This document shows positions 8,216-13,747 of a stretch of DNA of 20,160 bases, one piece after another; positions within the stretch are counted from its first letter, which is position 1; every line of letters begins with the position of its first letter. The notes below the pieces were generated by a model, which worked only from the letters and a program-made list of their open reading frames with translations, was not told the DNA's origin and searched no databases. Both the position numbers and the translations under genes were made by a program. Origin of the DNA: a virus. The stretch lies in IMG/VR virus record IMGVR_UViG_3300009537_000229, positions 1 through 20,160 of that record, one strand, 5' to 3'.

Positions 8216-8416
8216 TTATCTACTCTCTACTCTCTTACTCACAGTACTGTCTCCCAAAACCCCGAGCAAAAGCAATCTAGCAGCTTCTTTATTCGCTGCA
8301 AGCAATTGCTTTCTCTTCTCTTCTTGGCATTCCAATTTCTTTTTCCTCTCTATATTAGAATTTTCTGATACTTTCTTAAATATCAGAAACTCCAATTTCG
8401 AGGGCGGGGCTGTCAT
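8216..8416 (-). CDS. Small basic coiled-coil protein between terminase genes
   Basis: A 66-residue frame begins MTAPPSKLEFLIFKKVSENS at the ATG at 8416. AGGAG lies 6 bases upstream, which favours this ATG over an adjacent GTG one codon earlier. The middle part is rich in K, E, R and Q (NIERKKKLECQEEKRKQLLA) and should form a charged helix or coiled coil. It overlaps the end of the small terminase gene by 41 bp in another frame. Position suggests a packaging accessory or another counter-defence protein beside the Acb2-like gene; neither is shown by the sequence. I do not recognise the family. Confidence 0.6.
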   Translation of the reverse strand: MTAPPSKLEFLIFKKVSENSNIERKKKLECQEEKRKQLLAANKEAARLLLLGVLGDSTVSKRVESR

Positions 8417-8969
8417 CACTTACTCCTAGTCTCTTACTTTTCTCCGCACTTTTTTCTTTTACTAAGCCATCCAAAGCACCAGATTGTATTGTAAGTAAAT
8501 TCTGATCGCCAACTGTAGTAACCTGTCCATTGACATTAGTTTGAAATTTGTTCAATATTTGGATTGGCACTACTAATTGAATTACTGCTTGTTTCTCTAC
8601 TATTGCTTCTGGCGTGCTCACCCCGCGCCTTTTTGCACTATTGATTGTTTGAATTGCTTTTAGTATCTCCATTGGACGATGCATCAATGGTAAGCAATCT
8701 TTTAACCTCTCAATTAGTGTTGCCTCTAGTCCATCATACTCTGAATCAATTTTATTATACTTCGCTAAATTTTCATAGCGCAGTTCTGCTACTTTTGCAG
8801 CAAACTTCTCATCAGAAAGTAAATGACTTATCGCACCATGTGTAAGTCCAAGACTTGCTGCCACTGTAGATGCTGGAATTCCAGAACCTAACAATGCTAA
8901 TGCTCTACTCTCAGTAAGAGTTGGGGGCGGGCCGATGTGAGTGCCGGCACTTTCAGTAACTGTGTCCAT
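8376..8969 (-). CDS. terS: Terminase small subunit-like DNA-binding protein
   Basis: Small terminase recognises the packaging site on phage DNA and regulates the large subunit. This 197-residue protein has a helix-turn-helix at about residues 20-52 (ESRALALLGSGIPASTVAAS followed by LGLTHGAISHLLSD). A central helical region with KYNKIDSEYDGLEATLIERL follows, then PMEILKAIQTINSAKRRG, the kind of oligomerisation segment seen in this family. The C-terminus is polar and probably binds the large subunit. It is the first gene of the leftward operon and is followed by packaging genes. The start at 8969 has no good Shine-Dalgarno, so the exact start is less certain. A simple regulator is possible but less likely. 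Confidence 0.75.
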   Translation of the reverse strand: MDTVTESAGTHIGPPPTLTESRALALLGSGIPASTVAASLGLTHGAISHLLSDEKFAAKVAELRYENLAKYNKIDSEYDGLEATLIERLKDCLPLMHRPMEILKAIQTINSAKRRGVSTPEAIVEKQAVIQLVVPIQILNKFQTNVNGQVTTVGDQNLLTIQSGALDGLVKEKSAEKSKRLGVSDDSPALEIGVSDI

Positions 8970-9035
8970 ACTTGCTATAGTATCATCTTACTCTACAATC
9001 TCCAGAGGAGAGTCAGAGCATGGCATCTGGTATTT

Positions 9036-9069
<34 letters not shown>

Positions 9070-9211
9070 ACTTTCTTTCTATTCTCTCTATTTTTTATAT
9101 AATTTTCTTTTTTAAGGTAGGGCATGTGTAAAATTTTAGTGAAATTTGGATGTTTCCTTAGGAACCAACCCGGACGCGATCCCAAAAAGGCTTCCACCCC
9201 CGGATGCGAAT

Positions 9212-9336
9212 GGTAATACGAATCATTATCATTAGCATTAGCATTCGTACCTTGGTTCTCACCTTGATTCTCATTCTCATATGTCAAATACCATGCCAGA
9301 ATACAGTATAGGTAATGATAATGAGAACCATTACAG
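9212..9336. promoter_or_regulatory. Hexamer-rich segment with two Fur-box-like sites
   Basis: On the minus strand, 9215-9233 reads AATGATAATGATTCGTATT. On the plus strand, 9314-9332 reads AATGATAATGAGAACCATT. Each matches 16 of 19 positions of the idealised Fur-type site AATGATAATGATTATCATT. Between them the minus strand has GAGAATGAGAATC, which has Fur-like hexamers. GGTA/ACGAAT (9212-9223) also pairs with ATTCGTACC (9243-9251). The 10-mer GATAATGAGA recurs at 9317-9326 and 9382-9391. These may be Fur sites, sites for a phage protein with similar taste, or AT-rich repeats. Confidence 0.4.
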
Positions 9337-9392
9337 ATTGCCTGACATTCCCACGACATGAGATAGGTTATCACACTATGGGATAATGAGAC

Positions 9393-9408
9393 TGTTGAGA
9401 GTTCGACA
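9393..9408. promoter_or_regulatory. Operator-like dyad 1 (TGTTGA-N4-TCGACA)
   Basis: TGTTGAGAGTTCGACA is a 16-bp imperfect palindrome with 5 of 6 arm pairs. It overlaps the -35 box of the promoter at 9395-9423. Two further copies follow at 9412 and 9480. Confidence 0.65.
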
Positions 9409-9423
9409 CTGTGTTGATATATC
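9395..9423 (+). promoter_or_regulatory. Sigma70-like promoter under operator dyads 1 and 2
   Basis: TTGAGA (9395-9400) and TATATC (9418-9423) are separated by 17 bp, giving a plausible -35/-10 pair with a start near 9430. Each box lies within one of the 16-bp dyads, so a protein bound there would block RNA polymerase. The -10 matches the consensus at only 4 of 6 bases. Confidence 0.5.
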
Positions 9424-9427
9424 GACA
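9412..9427. promoter_or_regulatory. Operator-like dyad 2 (TGTTGA-N4-TCGACA)
   Basis: TGTTGATATATCGACA has the same arms as dyad 1, and its centre is 19 bp away from that of dyad 1. It covers the -10 box of the promoter at 9395-9423. Confidence 0.65.
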
Positions 9428-9479
9428 GGCAGTTAAGCGTATGATCTGTAAAGGTTTTTATGTGGTTTAGCTAGATTGG

Positions 9480-9495
9480 TGTCGAGAGTTCGACA
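9480..9495. promoter_or_regulatory. Operator-like dyad 3 (TGTCGA-N4-TCGACA)
   Basis: TGTCGAGAGTTCGACA has perfect 6-bp arms and shares its centre GAGT with dyad 1. It lies about 68 bp downstream of dyad 2, between the two candidate rightward promoters. Confidence 0.65.
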
Positions 9496-9581
9496 GTTAC
9501 TGGAGAGGTAGGGCATGGTGCAGCACGGTAAGTACTTGATTATTAAGGGAGTGTTGGACATGGTGGGTATGGCATAGATTG

Positions 9582-9590
9582 TGCTAATAT
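9582..9590 (+). promoter_or_regulatory. Candidate extended -10 promoter
   Basis: TGTGCTAATAT contains TG-N-TAATAT, with the -10 at 9585-9590. The -35 is poor (TGGTGG at 9561-9566, spacer 18). The start would be near 9597, about 45 bp before the first rightward gene. Confidence 0.4.
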
Positions 9591-9641
9591 ACTAGTGTCC
9601 GCTTGGACTATTTACACACTACAGACTGAAAGGATTCTATC

Positions 9642-10259
9642 ATGAGCGCAAGTCAATACTTTGTTGTTAAGACCACAGATGCGAAGACTGGAGAAGGACA
9701 AACCACGATTCCAATTAGCAGGACTGATGGGAAGAAAGGGAAAAGCGGATTGTGCATCGTGGTGCCAGTGGTATCAGATAGCGTTGTCACGCTAGTACAG
9801 AATGATGAACATGGGAAGCAATGGATTGCAAATCACATAGATGCAGTACGTAGTATGATCGCGTCAAAGCTGAATAAGGCTGGAGAAGTCATTACAAGCG
9901 ATAAGCTCGGTATTACAGCGATACTGGCAGCAATTAAAGAGGATACAGAGAACCAGCGCATGACTAAGGAAAGCATCGGTATATGGTTTGATGCTGACTT
10001 GGCAGACGCGATCGGTGCGAGAGTCAAGGAATTGATGACCGGAATCTCGGAGGATAAGGTAAAGGCGATTGTTGCAGGATACAAGGCACAATTCCAGTCA
10101 TTAAGCGCGAGAGATGTAAGCATGAAGGATACGGTGCGCGACCAGATGATAAGGGCGCTGGAATTGCTTGGGGAGGATTATGAATCCCCGATAGGCACTA
10201 AGGTTGCAGCTAAACTTGCCACAGTCACAGAGGCAAGTGAAGTGTTGGTAGCATTGTAA
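9642..10259 (+). CDS. First gene of the rightward block, conserved-looking, unknown
   Basis: This 205-residue protein starts MSASQYFVVKTTDAKTGEGQ after AAGGA (7 bases upstream) in a TTCTATCATG context. The N-terminal 60 residues look beta-rich (GLCIVVPVVSDSVVTLVQND). Residues 60-205 are mostly helical, with an ESIGIWFDADLADAIGARVK segment and a lysine-rich middle. There are no cysteine clusters, membrane helices or recognised catalytic motifs. It is the first gene after the operator-controlled promoter region and shares a short unit with the 55-residue gene, ending at the terminator at 10550. Base composition is more GC-rich than its later neighbours. An early regulator or nucleic-acid-associated protein is possible, but I do not recognise it. 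Confidence 0.75.
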   Translation: MSASQYFVVKTTDAKTGEGQTTIPISRTDGKKGKSGLCIVVPVVSDSVVTLVQNDEHGKQWIANHIDAVRSMIASKLNKAGEVITSDKLGITAILAAIKEDTENQRMTKESIGIWFDADLADAIGARVKELMTGISEDKVKAIVAGYKAQFQSLSARDVSMKDTVRDQMIRALELLGEDYESPIGTKVAAKLATVTEASEVLVAL

Positions 10260-10296
10260 GACAGGATACTGATTAACCCAATGGAAGGATAAAATC

Positions 10297-10464
10297 ATGA
10301 TTATGGACCAATATCACGTAGATCAATTTGTCGCCAGCGTAGAAAATCTTACAGGTAAACTGGAGGATGGAACTTATGAGAAATTAGATCAATATCAAGT
10401 TCGGCAAGTAATGGATGCGCTGAAGGCTGTTGCTGAACTTGTATATCGTTCTGTGATACAATAA
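10297..10464 (+). CDS. Small 55-residue protein, unknown
   Basis: This short frame begins MIMDQYHVDQFVASVENLTG and ends LKAVAELVYRSVIQ. GGAAGGA lies upstream, and the start has the ATCATG context common in this block. The protein is acidic in the middle and largely helical, with no membrane or metal motif. It starts 37 bp after the 205-residue gene and ends 18 bp before a strong hairpin terminator. The two genes are therefore likely to form one transcript. Function is unknown. Confidence 0.65.
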   Translation: MIMDQYHVDQFVASVENLTGKLEDGTYEKLDQYQVRQVMDALKAVAELVYRSVIQ

Positions 10465-10482
10465 TATGACATTGTAAGAGAC

Positions 10483-10550
10483 TGCGAGCTAGCATAGACA
10501 GGAAGAAAGCAGGTGTAGTATCCTGTCTATGCTGACGCGCAAGTTTTTTT
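10483..10550 (+). terminator. Strong intrinsic terminator
   Basis: A perfect 13-bp stem pairs 10491-10503 with 10521-10533 (loop 17 bases). Pairing extends outward with TGCG (10483-10486) and CGCA (10538-10541). Two bases later comes a run of seven T (10544-10550). It should end the short transcript from the divergent region. Confidence 0.8.
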
Positions 10551-10609
10551 GTTGCGTGAGGTAGGATTCTAGGATGGTATGGTAAACTTGAAAATGAGGA
10601 AGACACGCC

Positions 10610-11020
10610 ATGCATGATATTGAAAAGCAATTAGTGGTAGAAAGACTGTATGCTGAAGTATGGCAAAATTATGCCGTGGTATATGGTAATAAACTGCCAG
10701 CGATTGCGCTGCTTGACGCGGGCGCAAAAGCAGTAAAGTATGCTGGTAGGTATTGGCCCAAGATGCCTAGAGTAGAAATTAATACAGCATACTATGATGG
10801 CACAGAAAATAGTGCTACCAAGTTACGAGAAACAATAGCGCACGAGCTAGCACATCATATTACATACCATCTGTATCCAAAAGCGAAACAATGGCATGGC
10901 CCAGAATTCAAGTCAGTGATGCAGAGTATCGGATACGGAGGAAATACATACCATACAATGAGTGTTGCAAAGGCAAAGCAGATTGCAAAGGAAGGAAAGA
11001 ATGAATTGTTTAAGCTGTAA
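10610..11020 (+). CDS. SprT-like zinc metalloprotease
   Basis: This 136-residue protein has the zincin motif HELAHH (H78, E79, H82), followed by the third ligand region WHGPEFKSVMQSIG (H96). That order, HExxH plus a downstream HGxEF, is typical of SprT-like domains, which in cellular Spartan proteins cut proteins crosslinked to DNA. E79 would be the catalytic glutamate. The usual C-terminal zinc ribbon of SprT is missing, so this is a compact, catalytic-core-only form; such forms are known in phages. GAGG precedes the ATG by 10 bases. It is transcribed after the upstream terminator, so it needs its own promoter or read-through; I found no clear promoter. Its substrate in the infected cell is unknown. 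Confidence 0.8.
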   Translation: MHDIEKQLVVERLYAEVWQNYAVVYGNKLPAIALLDAGAKAVKYAGRYWPKMPRVEINTAYYDGTENSATKLRETIAHELAHHITYHLYPKAKQWHGPEFKSVMQSIGYGGNTYHTMSVAKAKQIAKEGKNELFKL

Positions 11021-11021
11021 T

Positions 11022-11044
11022 GGTGAGGGTGAGGGTGAGGGTGA
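11022..11044 (+). repeat. Tandem GGTGAG repeat, nearly four copies
   Basis: Three perfect GGTGAG units and a fourth lacking its last base begin directly after the SprT-like stop codon. The four G-runs (GG, GGG, GGG, GGG, separated by TGA) could form a two-layer G-quadruplex on the plus strand or in RNA. It ends 16 bp before the Shine-Dalgarno of the next gene. Confidence 0.85.
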
Positions 11045-11072
11045 CATAACTTAACTAGTGGAGAATAGAATC

Positions 11073-11357
11073 ATGACATTTAAATCAGGTAAAGAAAACG
11101 CATACAACATATTACAAGCAAGGCTGAAAGAAGTAGAAAATCAGCTAGCCCAAGAAAGGCGTAAACCAATGTTAAAAGAATTTGCAACTAGACTTGGCGA
11201 CGCGATGCTAGCTATACTAGCACTAACACCATATGAAGATTGGCCACAGTTTGCAAAAGATACATTCGTATGGGTAGAAAGAGAAACCCCTACTACAGCA
11301 TGGGAATATAAACAGTTACTTCCAAAAAAGGAAAAAAATAACATTGTCATAGGCTGA
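11073..11357 (+). CDS. Small coiled-coil protein, unknown
   Basis: The start chosen is the ATG at 11073, with GGAG 9 bases upstream. An in-frame GTG at 11058 overlaps that Shine-Dalgarno and is rejected. The 94 residues begin MTFKSGKENAYNILQARLKE. Residues 10-35 form a probable coiled coil (LKEVENQLAQERRKPMLKEF). The middle has a short hydrophobic helix (GDAMLAILALTP), then a tryptophan-containing tail (YEDWPQFAKDTFVWVER). I do not recognise the family. Its stop codon coincides with the first base of the inverted-repeat module at 11357-11672. Confidence 0.65.
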   Translation: MTFKSGKENAYNILQARLKEVENQLAQERRKPMLKEFATRLGDAMLAILALTPYEDWPQFAKDTFVWVERETPTTAWEYKQLLPKKEKNNIVIG

Positions 11358-11389
11358 TTGGCACAATGCCAGAATGCCAATTTGCCAAT

Positions 11390-11424
11390 GCGCCCTACCC
11401 TGCTAGTTCCGAGGGGTAGGGCGC
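11390..11424. repeat. Perfect 11-bp stem hairpin
   Basis: GCGCCCTACCC (11390-11400) pairs fully with GGGTAGGGCGC (11414-11424), with a loop of 13 bases. It is very GC-rich for this region. No run of T follows it, so it is not a usual terminator. Confidence 0.8.
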
Positions 11425-11463
11425 GCGCAGGTATATAATACCATTAGGCTACCACTGCAATAG

Positions 11464-11543
11464 ATTGTATACATACCATACCATGCTAGATTCTAGTATA
11501 TATCTATATAGTATCTAATATATTGGTATGGTATGTATATAAT
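11464..11543. repeat. Large AT-rich hairpin, 15-bp perfect stem
   Basis: ATACATACCATACCA (11469-11483) pairs perfectly with 11524-11538. Pairing extends outward to 11464/11543 with one G-T wobble. The 40-base loop is AT-rich and holds smaller dyads, including CTAGA-T-TCTAG and CTATATAG. TTTTT follows at 11550-11554, so termination is possible. An origin cruciform is the other reading. Confidence 0.75.
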
Positions 11544-11608
11544 AATTAATTTTTAAATGGGGTCAAATATGATGCATAGAACTATAGATACTAGGAAAGT
11601 AAGCCCTA

Positions 11609-11637
11609 TTGACAGGCAGGTAGAGGCAGGGTATAGT
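11609..11637 (+). promoter_or_regulatory. Near-consensus sigma70 promoter
   Basis: TTGACA (11609-11614, 6/6) and TATAGT (11632-11637, 5/6) are separated by exactly 17 bp. The start falls near 11644, inside the TTGGCAGA repeats. It should drive the genes from 11729 onward, and the repeats at the start site could be an operator. Confidence 0.8.
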
Positions 11638-11639
11638 CG

Positions 11640-11672
11640 ATTGGCAGATTGGCAGATTGGCAGATTGCCAAT
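11640..11672 (+). repeat. Three tandem TTGGCAGA units plus TTGCCAA
   Basis: TTGGCAGA is repeated three times from 11641 and followed by TTGCCAAT. The last unit and TTGCCAA can form a 6-bp hairpin (TTGGCA-GAT-TGCCAA). The array lies on the expected start of transcription of the promoter at 11609-11637. Confidence 0.85.
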
Positions 11673-11728
11673 TAGACTATGACAATAGAAAGATTTTTGT
11701 AAGCACAACCATATAGGAGTCTAGAATC

Positions 11729-11941
11729 ATGACAAGGTATTATAATGGTAAGGCATACACATCGCGGCAAGAGTTTATTATCCAATGGAAAAAAGATTTC
11801 GCTGTATTCATTGCAGAACTCTCTGCCGGCAAGTATGATGTAAAGCATATAAATTGGAAACGCGCAGAGCATATGATGAATATAAATTATAGCGCAAAAT
11901 ATGCTGCTAGGATATATCTTAGTTATAAAACTGACGCGTAA
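11729..11941 (+). CDS. Small basic protein, unknown
   Basis: This 70-residue protein begins MTRYYNGKAYTSRQEFIIQW and is rich in tyrosine, lysine and arginine. AGGAG lies 9 bases upstream of the ATG in a TAGAATCATGAC context, identical to that of the gene at 11073. The pattern (YNGKAYTS-x(4)-FI-x-QWKKDF, then WKRAEHMMNINYSAKYAARIYL) suggests a small helical protein that may bind nucleic acid, but no known domain is recognised. It is the first gene after the strong promoter at 11609-11637 and so is probably abundantly expressed early. Confidence 0.65.
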   Translation: MTRYYNGKAYTSRQEFIIQWKKDFAVFIAELSAGKYDVKHINWKRAEHMMNINYSAKYAARIYLSYKTDA

Positions 11942-11967
11942 TTGAAATTATTGGAGATTCTATCATC

Positions 11968-12993
11968 ATGGCAACAGTCCTGTGTTCAATCAGTGGAATT
12001 CAATTTAAAACTGAACATTTTCCAATCAATCTTACGCAAGGTGAATCACATCACCCAATTTTTGATGTGCCATTACCAAGATTATGGAAAGTGTTTCCAA
12101 AATGGCAAGCAGGTGAACTTACTAAAACAGATAGTTTCCTGCTATTTCTTGCATACATGAAAGCAACAGAACTAGTAGAATTCCGCTGTCATGTATGGCA
12201 ACGTCCTGATACAGATCGAATTATTGCCAATAACATGGAGAATTTATACCATACAATTGGTAATATAATTCAGATCAAACACCCGAAATTCTCTGTGCCA
12301 AGAATTGTAATCTCTCCAGAGACAAGAGATCTTGGCAATGTGAGATACTGGATTCAGACATGGCAACAATGCTATGAGGATTTTTGTAATGGTCTTAAAG
12401 ACGTAGATTTACGAGCAAGGCTTGTTCGTAAAGAAGCAATGCTAGAAAGATTAATTAAAAATCCAAGTCTTAAGCCTTCTAGGTATGCAAAAACACTTGC
12501 ATCATGGGCAGCAGAGGCAGCAGAGTTTCCAGATTTTTCTATTGGCATAGATTCAGAATCAGGTGAGGACATTACATTGTCAGAATACTGGCAAGAAATA
12601 ATTGTAAAATGCCATACTGATACTAACATAGTAAGTGTGCCAGAAAAAGACTTGCAAGAACTAATCACTCACTGCGAAGAAAACTTAGATGCAGGTAGTA
12701 TTCAGGCACATCATCTATTTCAAACAATTCGTAATGGATTTAAAACTCTTACAGATTTCTTTTCTGTGGGCAGTCCAACATTTATGATTCTTGACGATGG
12801 GACTGGCAATACTATTAACAGTGTAGAAAAAACTAATTTACAGATGCTAATAGATTCTGCACCGGCAGTAGAACCTAAAAGAACAGAATATGTGAATGAA
12901 TTCCAATTCATTAAAGCAAAAATGAAGTGGAATCTTGCACAGCAGAATCAAGAATTAGTTCAGCCAGTGAATAAAACACTAGAGAATCTATAG
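11968..12993 (+). CDS. Conserved-type phage protein, unknown (341 aa)
   Basis: GGAG precedes the ATG by 11 bases. The N-terminal 60 residues (TVLCSISGIQFKTEHFPI; SHHPIFDVPLPRLWKVFPKW; GELTKTDSFLLFLAYMKATE) resemble the start of phage proteins encoded near replicative helicases, though I know no proven function. The rest is helical, with an ETRDLGNVRYWIQTWQQCYE segment and a lysine/arginine-rich patch (ARLVRKEAMLERLIKNPSLK). No Walker, nuclease or metal-binding motif is visible. It lies in the operon led by the promoter at 11609-11637, upstream of the SF1B helicase. A helicase-loader or DNA-binding role is possible from position only. Confidence 0.7.
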   Translation: MATVLCSISGIQFKTEHFPINLTQGESHHPIFDVPLPRLWKVFPKWQAGELTKTDSFLLFLAYMKATELVEFRCHVWQRPDTDRIIANNMENLYHTIGNIIQIKHPKFSVPRIVISPETRDLGNVRYWIQTWQQCYEDFCNGLKDVDLRARLVRKEAMLERLIKNPSLKPSRYAKTLASWAAEAAEFPDFSIGIDSESGEDITLSEYWQEIIVKCHTDTNIVSVPEKDLQELITHCEENLDAGSIQAHHLFQTIRNGFKTLTDFFSVGSPTFMILDDGTGNTINSVEKTNLQMLIDSAPAVEPKRTEYVNEFQFIKAKMKWNLAQQNQELVQPVNKTLENL

Positions 12994-13002
12994 GAAATAG
13001 CC

Positions 13003-13353
13003 ATGAATACAAACTTACCTAATGTGATTCACACAAGCACAGTTCATGGTGTACGACATTTTAATCAATACATTTTTAAGCTACCAGAACCAGTAGTAAC
13101 AGAATACTTTTCTCAATATTATTTACTCTATTGGTCTGGTGCATATATAAAAGCTCACATTGAAAATCTCGCGGGATGCATTCATCGCAATGGTGTATTA
13201 TTTCAAATAGTATATAAACCGCCCTTGACAAGGGGAAAGATTTTTGCTAGACTGCAAGATCAATTTGCATTGAGCTTCAGGGTGCCGAAAATGAAATATG
13301 GACTGAAACCAGTAGTAATAATTGCATTCACAGACAGAAAGAATCAATCATGA
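13003..13353 (+). CDS. Small basic protein, unknown (116 aa)
   Basis: The protein begins MNTNLPNVIHTSTVHGVRHF and has an aromatic-rich middle (FSQYYLLYWSGAYIKAHIEN). The C-terminal third is basic (FRVPKMKYGLKPVVIIAFTD). TAGGAAA lies just upstream of the ATG, and the gene follows the 341-residue gene after 9 bp. It ends in an ATGA overlap with the next gene, so translation is likely coupled. No recognised domain or catalytic motif is present. Confidence 0.65.
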   Translation: MNTNLPNVIHTSTVHGVRHFNQYIFKLPEPVVTEYFSQYYLLYWSGAYIKAHIENLAGCIHRNGVLFQIVYKPPLTRGKIFARLQDQFALSFRVPKMKYGLKPVVIIAFTDRKNQS

Positions 13354-13712
13354 AAATTGTAATTAATACCTGTTTTGGTGGATTTAGCCTTTCAGAGAAA
13401 GCATACCTTGAATTGAATAAACTTGGCATACCAATAGTGGATTATGATGAATCAGTACAAAATCAAGGCAAAGTAATTTTTAAACCTACGGAAACAGGAA
13501 AATTTCCAATTAACCGTTATTGGGATACTTGGCTTGGCGAGAACAGAACTAATCCATTGCTAATTCAAGCAATAGAAAATATAGGCGTAAAAAATGCCGC
13601 AGGTGTATTTGCAGAATTAAAAATTATAAACATACCAGATGATATAGAATATACCATAGAAGAATATGATGGTATGGAACATATCGCAGAAAAACATAGA
13701 ACTTGGGGCTAA
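13350..13712 (+). CDS. Conserved phage protein of the MKIVINxCFGGFxLS type
   Basis: This 120-residue protein begins MKIVINTCFGGFSLSEKAYL and ends with EEYDGMEHIAEKHRTWG. That combination is a widespread small phage and prophage family: the MKIVIN-x-CFGGF start, the R-x-(N/D)P-x-LI-x-(A/V)(V/I)E-x-(L/I)G segment and the EYDG-x-E...HRTW end are its marks. To my knowledge no function has been established. Here the central part reads ENRTNPLLIQAIENIGVKNA, followed by a beta-like LKIINIPDDIEYTIEEYDG. It overlaps the upstream stop codon by 4 bases (ATGA). Confidence 0.8.
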   Translation: MKIVINTCFGGFSLSEKAYLELNKLGIPIVDYDESVQNQGKVIFKPTETGKFPINRYWDTWLGENRTNPLLIQAIENIGVKNAAGVFAELKIINIPDDIEYTIEEYDGMEHIAEKHRTWG

Positions 13713-13747
13713 AAGCAACTTATTCTACTCTTATTTGAGCCTATATC

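Larger units (their letters stand above)
9115..9517 (+). repeat. 12-bp direct repeat AGGTAGGGCATG, two copies
   Basis: AGGTAGGGCATG occurs at 9115-9126 and again at 9506-9517, on the same strand. A related 12-mer, TTAAGGTAGGGC, is found at 9112-9123 and on the minus strand at 1473-1484, over the end of the capsid gene. The entry spans both copies; only the two 12-mers are repeated. Confidence 0.5.
11357..11672. other. Noncoding module bounded by 33-bp inverted repeats
   Basis: The ends, 11357-11389 and 11640-11672, are 33-bp inverted repeats identical at 26 of 33 positions. Both are built from TTGGCA/TGCCAA units. The left end has one forward and three reverse units; the right end has three forward and one reverse. 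Inside are an 11-bp stem hairpin, a large AT-rich hairpin with a 15-bp stem, palindromic GGTAT-ATA-ATACC (11431-11442 area) and a strong promoter. No target-site duplication and no transposase gene were seen. A replication origin with iterons, or a control element, is the best guess. The whole gene-free stretch runs from 11358 to 11728. Confidence 0.6.

Noticed and set aside
9393-9495. LexA/SOS boxes
   Set aside because: The TGT and ACA ends are separated by 10 bp instead of the 8 bp of the enterobacterial site, and the sites do not match the GAAC-N4-GTTC form.
11058-11072. GTG start for the small coiled-coil gene
   Set aside because: The GTG overlaps the GGAG that serves the ATG at 11073.
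11640-11672. CRISPR-like array
   Set aside because: The units are 8 bp with no spacers. They are simple tandem repeats.
11557-11682. 41-residue open frame (MGSNMMHRTIDTRKVSPIDR...) inside the inverted-repeat module
   Set aside because: No Shine-Dalgarno, its end is translated repeat sequence, and the strong promoter lies within it. A real peptide cannot be excluded.
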